Shown: positions 1 to 8,544, numbered from the stretch's first letter. The stretch is 46,115 nt of DNA from Butyrivibrio sp. (GCA_017535785.1 JAFXTN010000018.1:1-46115); one strand, 5' to 3'. The notes: generated by a model from the letters alone, not told the origin. A program made the numbers and translations.

Positions 1-85
1 ATGAGTAATAAAAGAAAAGCTGCTGGAACATCTGAGAAAATGTAGGTTTTCTGATGGTGAAAAAATGCAAATGACTGACCGTGGC

Positions 86-147
86 GGCCCACATGGGCCT
101 TGCTCAGACAACGCGCCGTAAGAAGAAGTTAAGGAGCGCAGTCTGAG
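86..147 (+). other. Possible structured RNA leader (hairpins)
   Basis: A short hairpin (GGCCC 86-90 with GGGCC 95-99) is followed by a longer one. In the longer one, CTCAGAC 103-109 pairs with GTCTGAG 141-147, and GCGCC 113-117 pairs with GGAGCGC 133-139 around one bulged A. No convincing reading frame covers this stretch. It lies about 220 bases upstream of the first gene and could be a leader or the end of an upstream RNA. It matches no riboswitch class that I recognise. Confidence 0.3.
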
Positions 148-200
148 GCTCATGAATTTGGCAGCTCCCTCATAGACGAGCATTTATGTTTTAATTACTG

Positions 201-275
201 CTTGCGGGACGCGGCGAAGGGGTGGGGCGCCGGGGGTGGGTGGCATGTGGCGCGGGGATGCGAATGGGGAGGTTT
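201..275 (+). other. GC-rich, G-skewed tract with G-quadruplex motif
   Basis: A roughly 75-base tract is far more GC-rich than its surroundings and strongly G-skewed. Within it, 219-240 contains four G runs (4, 4, 5 and 3 Gs) separated by 1-, 4- and 1-base loops, which meets the usual G-quadruplex pattern on the + strand. It sits upstream of the AT-rich leader of the 99-aa gene. Its function is unknown. Together with 1-200 it fills a 365-base stretch with no convincing gene. Confidence 0.5.
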
Positions 276-365
276 GTGAAAAAGTAGCATATTTTGATAA
301 AATGTATTATCATTAAATTGTATAAATGTATATTGTTTTTTGTAGTTAAGTTGGAGGGTGACATC

Positions 366-665
366 ATGTATATAGCGATGCAATGTAGTGACAGTAACGG
401 TGCTCTCAACACGGAAGTGTGTACTTTCTACGGGATCAGATATGATTCCAGATACAGGTCGGCGGTGATATCGACAGAGCATTTAAACCATGATTACGTG
501 GTGCCCATGGATCCAAGTGATTATGAGAATGCCGTAAAGCAGATAATGGAAGCCATGAAAGGACAGGTAGAGCTGATCAATATCGAGCAGGGAGTTGTCT
601 ACCGCGGAAGAAAAGGCGAATCCAGACATGTCGATCCACAGAAACTTGTTATCAAACCTGTTTAA
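366..665 (+). CDS. Hypothetical protein, 99 aa
   Basis: I do not recognise this small soluble protein. The start at 366 is chosen because TTGGAGGGTG (351-360) lies just upstream. An upstream in-frame ATG at 294 has no ribosome site and would add hydrophobic residues coded by an AT-rich leader. There is no signal peptide or membrane segment. Two cysteines lie in the first 20 residues, and the C-terminal third is basic (YRGRKGESRHVDPQK). The flavodoxin gene starts 24 bases downstream, so the two are probably cotranscribed. The long leader and G-quadruplex tract upstream suggest some regulation, but this is inference only. Confidence 0.6.
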   Translation: MYIAMQCSDSNGALNTEVCTFYGIRYDSRYRSAVISTEHLNHDYVVPMDPSDYENAVKQIMEAMKGQVELINIEQGVVYRGRKGESRHVDPQKLVIKPV

Positions 666-689
666 ATAATAAAGCATGAGGGGGCCCGA

Positions 690-1172
690 ATGAGCAAAAA
701 AGCATTGGTTGCGTATTTTTCAGCAAGCGGAGTAACTGCCAGCATAGCTAATCAGTTGGCAGCTGAGATTGGTGCGGATATCTATGAGATAATCCCTAAG
801 AACAGATACACATCTGAGGATCTCAATTGGCAGAATGAGTTTTCAAGAAGCAGTATTGAGATGAAGGATATAACTTCACGCCCGGAGCTTGGCGGAACCC
901 CTGCCAATGTCGAAGGTGTGGATGTTGTGTTCATAGGCTTCCCCATTTGGTGGTACACGGCACCTCATATCATCAACTCTTTCATTGAAGAATACGAGTT
1001 TTCCGGAAAGCATGTGGTTCTTTTCGCCACATCCGGAGGAACGGATATAGACAAGAGTGTAAAAGACCTTCAGAACACCTACACTCGCATACATTTTGAC
1101 GGTGGTAAGAAATTCAATGTGGGTATATCCCGCGATGAGCTTAAAGCTTGGGCAAGTAAGTATATCCAATAA
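690..1172 (+). CDS. Flavodoxin-family protein
   Basis: A 160-aa flavodoxin-like protein that should bind FMN and act as a low-potential electron carrier or small NAD(P)H-type oxidoreductase in the cytoplasm. The N-terminal beta strand KALVAYFSASGVTASIA matches the phosphate-binding loop of the flavodoxin_4 group. Residues near 85-95 (IGFPIWWYTAPH) form the second FMN loop, and FATSGG near 113 forms the third. The length is typical. The ribosome site GAGGGGG ends about 7 bases before the ATG. It lies 24 bases after the 99-aa gene and is followed by a terminator at 1219-1250. The physiological partner is not evident. Confidence 0.85.
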   Translation: MSKKALVAYFSASGVTASIANQLAAEIGADIYEIIPKNRYTSEDLNWQNEFSRSSIEMKDITSRPELGGTPANVEGVDVVFIGFPIWWYTAPHIINSFIEEYEFSGKHVVLFATSGGTDIDKSVKDLQNTYTRIHFDGGKKFNVGISRDELKAWASKYIQ

Positions 1173-1218
1173 ACACCGTTGTTTACATCAAACCACAATG
1201 TGCAATATAGCATGTCAA

Positions 1219-1250
1219 AAGAGCTGTCGGAAAAATGACGGCTCTTTTTC
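1219..1250 (+). terminator. Rho-independent terminator after flavodoxin gene
   Basis: AGAGCTGTC (1220-1228) pairs with GACGGCTCT (1237-1245) with one G-U pair and an 8-base loop. A T-rich tail follows. Confidence 0.85.
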
Positions 1251-1270
1251 TTATTAAATGTATTTCTTGT

Positions 1271-1298
1271 TTGACAAGAACACCGCGTGTGGTAAAAT
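1271..1298 (+). promoter_or_regulatory. Sigma-A promoter of leuS
   Basis: A perfect -35 TTGACA (1271-1276), a 16-base spacer and -10 TAAAAT (1293-1298) stand 38 bases before the leuS ATG. The short leader leaves no room for a T-box, so tRNA-dependent attenuation of leuS is not supported here. Confidence 0.8.
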
Positions 1299-1335
1299 TT
1301 GTAAGTAATAAAATTTGGAGGAGAAAAAGTATCTC

Positions 1336-3765
1336 ATGTCAGAAGTATACAATCATCACGCAATAGAAAGTAAATGGCAGAAATATTGGGAAGAGAACCA
1401 AACCTTTAAGACAGATGTCTGGGATTTTTCAAAGCCCAAGTATTATGCCCTTGATATGTTCCCTTATCCGTCAGGTGTAGGTCTTCATGCAGGCCATCCC
1501 GAAGGATATACGGCTACAGATATAATGTCACGTATGAAGAGAATGCAGGGATATAACGTATTGCATCCCATGGGATACGATTCATTCGGTCTTCCTGCCG
1601 AGCAGTATGCAGTTACAACAGGTAACCATCCTGCAGGATTTACAGAGAAGAATATAGAGACTTTTTCCAAGCAGCTTAAAGAGCTTGGATTTGACTATGA
1701 CTGGTCCAAGATGGTAGCCACAAGTGATCCCAAGTTCTACAAGTGGACACAGTGGATCTTCAAGAAGTTATATGAGGCAGGATATGCCAAGCATATCGAT
1801 ATGCCTGTTAACTGGTGTGAGGAGCTCGGAACAGTTCTTTCAAACGATGAGGTCATCGACGGAAAGTCTGAGCGTGGCGGATACCCTGTTGTTAAGAAGA
1901 TGATGAAGCAGTGGGTTATCGACCAGCAGGCATTTGCCGAGGAGCTTCTTGACGGCCTCAATGAGATCGACTGGCCTGAGTCAACTAAAGAGATCCAGCG
2001 TAACTGGATCGGTAAGTCAACAGGTGTAGAGGTTGATTTCAAGATCGTTGGCGGTGGAGAGTTCTCTATCTTCACAACATGTATCGAGACTATCTACGGT
2101 ATTACCTTTATGGTACTTGCTCCCGACGGAGATATCGTTAAGGGCCTTATGGACCGCGTTGAGAATCCTGAAGAAGTTCAGGCATATATAAATGAAACAC
2201 TTAAGAAGAACGACCTTGATCGTACAGACCTTAACAAGACCAAGTCAGGATGCCCTCTTGAGGGTGTTTATGCGATCAACCCCGTAAACGGCAAGGAAGT
2301 GCCTTTGTTTATCGGTGACTTCGTACTTGCAAGCTACGGTACCGGTGCTGTTATGGCCGTACCTACTCATGATCAGAGAGACTTTGAGTACGCTGAGGTT
2401 CACAAGCTTCCTCTTATTCAGGTTATCAACAACGCTGAGGGAACAGTTGATGTTACCCAGCATGCTTTCGAGAAGCAGGATTACCTTGGCAAGGGATGCG
2501 TTCTTATGAATTCCGCAGAATTCGACGGAATGACTGTAGAAGAAGCTAAGAAAGCCATCACCAAGAAGCTTGTTGATATGGGCGTTGCAAGAGAGAAGGT
2601 CAACTATCACTTCCGTGAGTGGATCTTCGCAAGACAGCGTTATTGGGGCGAGCCCGTTCCCTGCGTATACAAAGAGGACGGAAGCATTGTATTCCTTGAT
2701 GACAGCGAGCTTCCCGTTGTACTTCCCGAGCTTGAGGATTACAAGGGACGCGGCGGCAAGGCACCTCTTGAGAATGCAACAGAGTGGAAAGCTTACGACA
2801 AGAACGGACTTAAGGGAACAAGAGAGACATCAACGATGCCCGGTTCCGCAGGTTCATCTTGGTATTACTTCAGATATATCGATCCCGATAATGATAATGA
2901 GTTCGCTAATCAGGAGCTCCTTAAGCACTGGATGCCGGTTGACCTTTACATCGGCGGTCCCGAGCATGCTGTAGGACACCTTATGTACTCACGTATCTGG
3001 AATCGCTTCCTTTACAACAACGGACTTTCTCCTGTAAAAGAGCCCTTCAAGAAGCTCGTACATCAGGGAATGATCCTTGGCGAGAACGGTATCAAGATGG
3101 GTAAGCGTTTCCCTGAGTTCGTAGTTAATCCCAGTGATATTGTCAGCGAGTACGGCGCAGATACACTTCGTCTCTATGAGATGTTCATGGGACCTTTGGA
3201 AGTATCCAAGCCTTGGAATTCAGCAGCAGTTACCGGAGCCAGAAAGTTCATCAACCGTGTATTTACTTTCTTTACAGAGCCCGGCAATATCACAGATGAT
3301 AACAACGGCAATCTTGAGAAGGTTTATCATCAGACAGTTAAGAAGGTCACAGGCGACTTCGAGGCACTTGGCTTCAACACAGCTATCGCTCAGATGATGA
3401 TCTTTGTAAATGCTGTATATAAGGAAGGAACATGCCCCAGAGAGTATGCCGAGAACTTCATCAAGATGTTCTCATGCATCTGCCCTCACGTTGGCGAAGA
3501 GATCTGGCAGAGCCTCGGACACGACAACACCATTGCATTTGAGGCATGGCCTACATATGATGAATCAAAGTGTGTAGAAGATACAGTGGAGATCGCTGTT
3601 CAGATCAACGGTAAGGTTAAAGCTACACTTGCTATCGGCAAGGAAGATCCCAAGGACGAAGTAATCGCCAAGGGTAAAGAGCTTATCGCTGATAAACTTG
3701 AGGGAAAGACAGTAGTTAAAGAGATCTACGTTCCCGGAAGGATCGTAAATATCGTAGTTAAGTGA
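1336..3765 (+). CDS. leuS: Leucyl-tRNA synthetase
   Basis: Class I aminoacyl-tRNA synthetase charging tRNA-Leu with leucine, 809 aa. The start at 1336 follows TTGGAGGAG (1315-1323); an in-frame TTG at 1315 lies inside that ribosome site and is rejected. The HIGH motif is seen as HAGH (PYPSGVGLHAGH). The KMSKS loop appears as KMGKR (GENGIKMGKRFPE). The inserted CP1 editing domain keeps GTGAVMAVPTHDQRD with its conserved aspartate. The threonine-rich editing motif, usually TTRPDT, is TTCIET here. The C-terminal anticodon-binding domain is complete. The gene is monocistronic, with its own promoter and terminator. The variants may be usual for Lachnospiraceae. Confidence 0.97.
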   Translation: MSEVYNHHAIESKWQKYWEENQTFKTDVWDFSKPKYYALDMFPYPSGVGLHAGHPEGYTATDIMSRMKRMQGYNVLHPMGYDSFGLPAEQYAVTTGNHPAGFTEKNIETFSKQLKELGFDYDWSKMVATSDPKFYKWTQWIFKKLYEAGYAKHIDMPVNWCEELGTVLSNDEVIDGKSERGGYPVVKKMMKQWVIDQQAFAEELLDGLNEIDWPESTKEIQRNWIGKSTGVEVDFKIVGGGEFSIFTTCIETIYGITFMVLAPDGDIVKGLMDRVENPEEVQAYINETLKKNDLDRTDLNKTKSGCPLEGVYAINPVNGKEVPLFIGDFVLASYGTGAVMAVPTHDQRDFEYAEVHKLPLIQVINNAEGTVDVTQHAFEKQDYLGKGCVLMNSAEFDGMTVEEAKKAITKKLVDMGVAREKVNYHFREWIFARQRYWGEPVPCVYKEDGSIVFLDDSELPVVLPELEDYKGRGGKAPLENATEWKAYDKNGLKGTRETSTMPGSAGSSWYYFRYIDPDNDNEFANQELLKHWMPVDLYIGGPEHAVGHLMYSRIWNRFLYNNGLSPVKEPFKKLVHQGMILGENGIKMGKRFPEFVVNPSDIVSEYGADTLRLYEMFMGPLEVSKPWNSAAVTGARKFINRVFTFFTEPGNITDDNNGNLEKVYHQTVKKVTGDFEALGFNTAIAQMMIFVNAVYKEGTCPREYAENFIKMFSCICPHVGEEIWQSLGHDNTIAFEAWPTYDESKCVEDTVEIAVQINGKVKATLAIGKEDPKDEVIAKGKELIADKLEGKTVVKEIYVPGRIVNIVVK

Positions 3766-3818
3766 TCAAGTGATCACTTATCGAGGTGTTTTCGAGCCTA
3801 CTCTATATTAAATATTCT

Positions 3819-3860
3819 AGGAAGCTATACACTGTTACGGTGCATGGCTTCCTTTTTTTT
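3819..3860 (+). terminator. Rho-independent terminator of leuS
   Basis: AGGAAGC-T-AT-A-CAC pairs with GTGCATGGCTTCCT around TGTTAC, giving a stem of about 14 pairs followed by eight Ts. Confidence 0.93.
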
Positions 3861-3864
3861 GCTA

Positions 3865-3873
3865 TGCTATAAT
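3865..3873 (+). promoter_or_regulatory. Extended -10 promoter for CHASE-GGDEF gene
   Basis: TGCTATAAT forms an extended -10 element immediately after the leuS terminator T run. Any -35 element would fall inside the terminator stem, so the promoter probably relies on the extended -10. Confidence 0.55.
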
Positions 3874-3914
3874 GTTAGTAAGTATTGCCAAATTTCAATA
3901 ACCTGAGGATGAAT

Positions 3915-5309
3915 ATGGGAAAAAGAAAGATCAAAACGATAGGTATTGTCACGTTTGTCGTGACGCTTATCATAACAACCTTCATATCATTCTTTTATCT
4001 GACAAATGCAGCCGCTACGAGGAGAGAAAAGGCCCAGTTCCTGGCCAATTCGATCAGTGAGAGGATAGAGGCTGAGATAGAATCAAGAGAATATATTACA
4101 AGGATACTTGAGATCGAGATAGCAAACGAAGACGGCGATCTCACACAGCAAGAGTTTCAGACAATGGGAGAAGCTCTTTTTAATGATTATATTGACGTAA
4201 TAAGTGTTTCACTGGCTCCGAACGGAGTCATCAGTTACATATATCCATTGGATAACGGTATCGCAGAGAGGAAGAATCTTTTTGAGGATTCCGTAGAAAA
4301 CGTATATGCGGAGAATAGCATGAGAACAGGGCTTTCTTCGATACTTGCGCCCGTTACCCTGGCCGACGGAAGTTATGGCGTGATAATAAGACGTCCTGTG
4401 TTTCTTGGGGAAAAGAACGCAGACAATTTCTGGGGCTTTGCATCGATAACATTAGGCCTGTCCGACTTTTTGTCCGAGGTAAACATCAAGGCACTTGCGG
4501 ATGAGGGCTATGAATACAAGCTTATCGGCAACAACATGCTTACAGGCGATGACCGCATAATCATGGAATATTCGGAAAAAGAGCTTGGTGCTCCGATCTC
4601 ATCGATGATAAGCACGGTCGGAGGCGACTATTGGACGCTGATGATCTCGCCGATCGGAAACTGGATGGACCTTCATGAGATAGTGATCGTATTTTTGATA
4701 GGCCTATTGTTCAGCGTACTTACTTCGGTCGCAATCTCATCATACATGTCGGTTAAGGAGAACGCAGGAGAGCTTGCGGTTTTGTCGTACACAGACTCAC
4801 TCACCAATCTTCATAACCCCAGAAGCTACAAGGAACACACGGATGATCTTATAAGTAAAAAGAGCCCGTTCGGAATCATCTATATCGATCTTAATGATTT
4901 CAAGGCGGTCAACGATACCTACGGTCACGAAGTCGGAGACGGACTCCTTAACGTAGTAGCTAAGAGGCTTCTTAACAGTATCAGGGAAAAAGATATTGCT
5001 TTCAGAATGGGCGGTGATGAATTTGTCGTTGTCATCCACGGAAAGCATGACAGATTTTTCTATGAAGATGTTATTACCAGGATAAGGGCCAATGTCGCAA
5101 GGGATGTGACTGTCGGGGATGTCACACTGAAGGTTATGATGAGCGCGGGCTTTGCAAGATTTCCGGATGACGGTGTCAATTTGGAAGATGTTGTCAAAAA
5201 AGCCGACGATGCAATGTACTCAAACAAGAGACTCATTAAGGCAAGACGCTTCGTAAGAGGCGATAAGTCTGTAAGCTTTGGAAGAGACGACGGATATACA
5301 AGAAGATAA
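3915..5309 (+). CDS. Membrane-bound CHASE-GGDEF diguanylate cyclase
   Basis: Predicted to make cyclic di-GMP from two GTP in response to an extracytoplasmic signal. It has 464 aa from the ATG at 3915, chosen because GAGG lies 6 bases upstream; a TTG at 3885 and an ATG at 3909 are alternatives. TM1 spans about residues 9-30. A CHASE-like sensor covers about 70-190 (LAPNGVISYIYPL, then RRPVF and FWGF). TM2 covers about 253-275, and the GGDEF domain about 290-440. GGDEF is intact at 366-370 (RMGGDEF), and the RxxD inhibitory site (REKD, 357-360) is present, so product inhibition is expected. The PAS-GGDEF-EAL gene follows after 38 bases. Confidence 0.9.
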   Translation: MGKRKIKTIGIVTFVVTLIITTFISFFYLTNAAATRREKAQFLANSISERIEAEIESREYITRILEIEIANEDGDLTQQEFQTMGEALFNDYIDVISVSLAPNGVISYIYPLDNGIAERKNLFEDSVENVYAENSMRTGLSSILAPVTLADGSYGVIIRRPVFLGEKNADNFWGFASITLGLSDFLSEVNIKALADEGYEYKLIGNNMLTGDDRIIMEYSEKELGAPISSMISTVGGDYWTLMISPIGNWMDLHEIVIVFLIGLLFSVLTSVAISSYMSVKENAGELAVLSYTDSLTNLHNPRSYKEHTDDLISKKSPFGIIYIDLNDFKAVNDTYGHEVGDGLLNVVAKRLLNSIREKDIAFRMGGDEFVVVIHGKHDRFFYEDVITRIRANVARDVTVGDVTLKVMMSAGFARFPDDGVNLEDVVKKADDAMYSNKRLIKARRFVRGDKSVSFGRDDGYTRR

Positions 5310-5347
5310 TAAACTTAGAAAACGCAAATAAAGAGGAATGACAAAAT

Positions 5348-6991
5348 ATGGCGGGAGGAACTTACGATTTAATCAATAGGATTTTCGATACCTTTGCGGT
5401 AACATCGAGAAGCCGTTACGTCTATGTCTATGACATGGAAAAAAATATTTCAAGATGGTCGCTCAACGCGGTGGACTATTTCGGACTGACCGGAGAATAT
5501 ATCTATAATGCGGCTTCGGTCTGGGAGATGCGCATTCATCCCGATGACAGGGATAAGTATTCGGAATACATCCAGCGCGTATATGAGGGTGATAAGCTTG
5601 ATCCCAACTTTGAATACAGAGCCAAGAATAAGAATGGGGAATATGTCGTTTGCTCATGTAGAGGAGTTGTGATAAAAGACTACTCGGACAAACCTGTTTT
5701 TTACGCTTGTTCAATAATCAATAAGGGTATCGTGGACAACAACGATCCGATAACTCTTTTGCCCAATCAGTTTGAGATGCTTAACTATATGAGAAGCCTC
5801 AAGGCGGAGGGAAAAGAGTATTCGATACTCATGATCAATATAATCGACTTTAGCGAGATCAACAGGCGCTACGGTTATATGGCGGGAAACACTATCCTCA
5901 AGGCTGTGGCAGAGAAGCTTCAAAAAGAGGGAGAGCCCGACGGAAAAGCCTACAGAGGCGAGGGCACGACGATTGCTCTTATAACGCCGAGCATGAGCCT
6001 TGATGATATAAAAAAGCTCTACGGAAGGATGAGAACGTTCACCAGAGAAGGGCTTGTTATAGAAGGCAAGACCGTCAAAGCTGAGATCGGAGGAGGACTT
6101 ATCGTAGCTACCGATCTTAATGTTGATGAGCATTCGATATATACAAGTGCCAAGTATGCTCTGGATTATTCCAAGCACCAGAAGCACGGAAACCTGATCA
6201 TCTTCCATAACGAGCATTCCGAGATCGGAAACAGCAGCATTGAGCTTGTTAATGAGGTAAGAAACAGCGTCCTCAACGGCTTTGATGGTTTCCATCTTGA
6301 GTATCAGCCTATCTTTTCGGCTGCAAACGGAAATCTTGTCGGAATGGAAGTATTTGTAAGATGGGAAAAAGAGCCTTATGGAGATGTATCTCCGTCGGAG
6401 TTCATTCCTTGGCTTGAGCAAGATCCGGTTTTTTATTCGCTCGGCAACTGGATCCTTGAAACGGCGCTTATCGACGCTTTGCCTATAAGACAGGAGCGAA
6501 GGGATTTTTATCTCAGCGTAAACCTTGCTTTTATGCAGCTTGAGAAATCGGAGTTTAGAACAACTCTTTTGGAGATAATGAGAAAGACCGGCTATCCCGC
6601 AACAGCACTTTGCTTACAGCTAACGCAGAGCTGCAGACAGCTTCAGGTCGAGCATCTAAAGAGCCAGGTTGAGTTCCTTAAATCATGCGGACTTAAGATA
6701 GGACTTGATGTTTCTGATTTTGCGGCACTTGATCTTGTAAGTCATTTGCCGATTGATTTCATCAGCCTTGTTCCGTCGCTGACGGGCGCAATGGAAGATA
6801 ATGTGACCAACAAATACATGGTTGAATCCATTACCGCTTTTGCCCACAGATTGGGGATCAGGACGTGCTTTACAGGTGTAGAGGACGCCGGAACGGCAGA
6901 GCTTGCAAGGCAGTATCCGATATCGGATCTCATGGGATTTTATTACGGACATCCCTGCAGGATAGAAGATTTTAAGAAAAAATACCTCTAA
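5348..6991 (+). CDS. PAS-GGDEF-EAL protein with degenerate catalytic motifs
   Basis: A soluble 547-aa protein. A PAS fold at about 20-125 (WEMRIHPDDRDKY) is followed by a GGDEF-like domain at about 135-285 and an EAL-like domain at about 300-547. The cyclase signature reads RGEGTT (about 203-208) instead of GGDEF. EAL is EVF (334-336), and most metal or catalytic positions are changed: LTE to LTQ, DDFG to DVSDF, KxD to SLVP, AEGVE to FTGVE, and QGY to MGF. Neither activity is expected, so it may be a c-di-GMP receptor or regulatory partner (inference). The ribosome site is AGAGGA. The next gene starts 9 bases downstream, implying cotranscription. Confidence 0.85.
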   Translation: MAGGTYDLINRIFDTFAVTSRSRYVYVYDMEKNISRWSLNAVDYFGLTGEYIYNAASVWEMRIHPDDRDKYSEYIQRVYEGDKLDPNFEYRAKNKNGEYVVCSCRGVVIKDYSDKPVFYACSIINKGIVDNNDPITLLPNQFEMLNYMRSLKAEGKEYSILMINIIDFSEINRRYGYMAGNTILKAVAEKLQKEGEPDGKAYRGEGTTIALITPSMSLDDIKKLYGRMRTFTREGLVIEGKTVKAEIGGGLIVATDLNVDEHSIYTSAKYALDYSKHQKHGNLIIFHNEHSEIGNSSIELVNEVRNSVLNGFDGFHLEYQPIFSAANGNLVGMEVFVRWEKEPYGDVSPSEFIPWLEQDPVFYSLGNWILETALIDALPIRQERRDFYLSVNLAFMQLEKSEFRTTLLEIMRKTGYPATALCLQLTQSCRQLQVEHLKSQVEFLKSCGLKIGLDVSDFAALDLVSHLPIDFISLVPSLTGAMEDNVTNKYMVESITAFAHRLGIRTCFTGVEDAGTAELARQYPISDLMGFYYGHPCRIEDFKKKYL

Positions 6992-7000
6992 GGGGGCAGT

Positions 7001-7732
7001 ATGAGCAGAACCTTTCGTTACATTCAAAATGACGATGTTCTGAGGTCTTTTATGGAGTTTAGAGATGTTATCCGCAAAAGACCTGTTGTTATTGCGCGCC
7101 ACGGAGACTATGTTTTGAATCTAAGCTGCCTCTCGGGAGATTCTCTTGGACTGTCTATAGAAAATCTTGAGAAGAAAAAGATCGTATACAGTAGGACGTA
7201 CGATATAAACAATACCACACAGGCGCTTGTTTCCAGAGGAACAAGACACGCTGTCCAGAAGATGTCTGAGCTTAATGATGAGGACGTCAACAGAAAGCGG
7301 CTTCAGATCTGGAAGTGGTACATAATGGAGTGGCAAAAGAACAACCCCGCAAGTGAAGAACTCATAAGTAAGGAACTTGAGTGGGATGACAGTAAAGAGA
7401 CCGAGAAAGATGACATCCTTGATATGGAATCTTTTTTGCACGGAGCCTATCTTAATCTAGGAAGCACCATAAATCTGATAAACACCTATCTCAAGAACGA
7501 GAAACATAAGGATATGTTCAGGCGCTTTGCGATAAACGACATAATGGAGCTTACCGGTGAAGATACCAAGGACAGATCTATAACCGAAGCGGAGGAGAAG
7601 CGTGCGACGGAAGGAGAAGTCAACCACACTTACCGCTTCACGGTCAGTGTCGAAGCTACCGATAAAGAACACGCCCGCCAGGCGCTTCTTAATTATCTTG
7701 CCGGAGATGAGCGCATAAAGGTGCAGAAGTAA
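7001..7732 (+). CDS. Hypothetical protein linked to c-di-GMP genes, 243 aa
   Basis: I recognise no family. The protein is soluble, highly charged, and has no signal peptide or membrane segment. Residues about 25-60 look like a beta-rich region (PVVIARHGDYVLNLSCL). The middle is helical and acidic (ELEWDDSKETEKDD). The last 35 residues (RFTVSVEATDKEHARQALLNYL) resemble a small alpha/beta domain with a beta-alpha-beta pattern. It begins 9 bases after the degenerate PAS-GGDEF-EAL gene, with GGGGG as ribosome site, so the two are very likely cotranscribed and possibly partners. That link is inference from position. Confidence 0.75.
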   Translation: MSRTFRYIQNDDVLRSFMEFRDVIRKRPVVIARHGDYVLNLSCLSGDSLGLSIENLEKKKIVYSRTYDINNTTQALVSRGTRHAVQKMSELNDEDVNRKRLQIWKWYIMEWQKNNPASEELISKELEWDDSKETEKDDILDMESFLHGAYLNLGSTINLINTYLKNEKHKDMFRRFAINDIMELTGEDTKDRSITEAEEKRATEGEVNHTYRFTVSVEATDKEHARQALLNYLAGDERIKVQK

Positions 7733-7775
7733 TAAATTTTGATTTGAATATTAAATGACATATTAAGAGGACTAT

Positions 7776-8516
7776 ATGACTCAGAAGATTTATAAGACCC
7801 GAAGGAAAAAAACACTTGTATCTGAAAACACGAACTTATTTTGTGCGCTGTTCACTTTTATCATGATTGGCTTGATGTTTCTGGTAATGTTTACAACAGG
7901 AATGAATCCTGTTATTGCGGTTTTTCTGTTTATAATTCTCATTGCTTGGATAATGCTTATCGTAGCTAAAAAGTTTAATTGGTCTGCGTCGACATGTTTG
8001 ATCGGACGGGATAATAAGCTGTATGTAATAAGACTGTTTGGAACCGGGAAAATGGTGGATAAAAAAGGCGATATACCACCGATATATGCCCCAGCAGGTT
8101 CAGCTGAGCAAGCACTTACACTGGGACATAATATAAACGTTGCTATGAGAGAGAACAGTTATCGCAAGCAATTGAACGCTATGCGACGTGATGACAAAAA
8201 TTATATTGATGGATTGGATAGTGTGCTTGAATATTTGGAAACGCATTCAAGAGCATATAAGGTAAAACCAAATAATAAAAGGACATTATCGGAAAGAATC
8301 CTTTTTTATGAAAGTGAGAATGAAGGATTTGAGAGAATCAGAACAGAGCTGGGAGAATATGGATTTTTAAAGCTTAACAATCCGGAGATAGCAGAAAACA
8401 AATTCGGAGCACTAAAGATCAAGTTTTATAACGAACAGAAGAAAGAATGCACAGTTAAAATATCAGACTGCTATGACGGCTTAAAAGAAGATATCAGAGC
8501 CGGATTATATTCATAA
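7776..8516 (+). CDS. Two-TM membrane protein, unknown function, 246 aa
   Basis: Residues about 20-42 and 46-66 form two hydrophobic helices (LFCALFTFIMIGLMFLVMF; AVFLFIILIAWIMLIV) after a basic N-terminus (KTRRKKT). A soluble region of about 180 residues follows and is predicted to be cytoplasmic by the positive-inside rule. No catalytic motif is visible. AAGAGGA stands before the ATG. The base composition is more AT-rich than the GGDEF genes upstream. The gene lies 43 bases after the 243-aa gene and could be the last gene of that transcript. A terminator follows at 8545-8583. Confidence 0.7.
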   Translation: MTQKIYKTRRKKTLVSENTNLFCALFTFIMIGLMFLVMFTTGMNPVIAVFLFIILIAWIMLIVAKKFNWSASTCLIGRDNKLYVIRLFGTGKMVDKKGDIPPIYAPAGSAEQALTLGHNINVAMRENSYRKQLNAMRRDDKNYIDGLDSVLEYLETHSRAYKVKPNNKRTLSERILFYESENEGFERIRTELGEYGFLKLNNPEIAENKFGALKIKFYNEQKKECTVKISDCYDGLKEDIRAGLYS

Positions 8517-8544
8517 AGCCGCCGGTATCGGTGGTTGTGGAGAC

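Noticed and set aside
1-45. Fourteen-codon reading frame beginning with ATG at the first base of the window
   Set aside because: It is very short, its ribosome site cannot be seen because the window starts there, and nothing downstream continues it. It may be a fragment of something upstream.
65-121. Eighteen-codon frame MQMTDRGGPHGPCSDNAP as a possible small peptide
   Set aside because: No ribosome site or processing enzyme gene is nearby, and it overlaps the hairpin, which explains the sequence better.
1260-1335. T-box leader for leuS
   Set aside because: A consensus promoter lies 38 bases before the ATG, and there is no specifier stem, T-box sequence or antiterminator.
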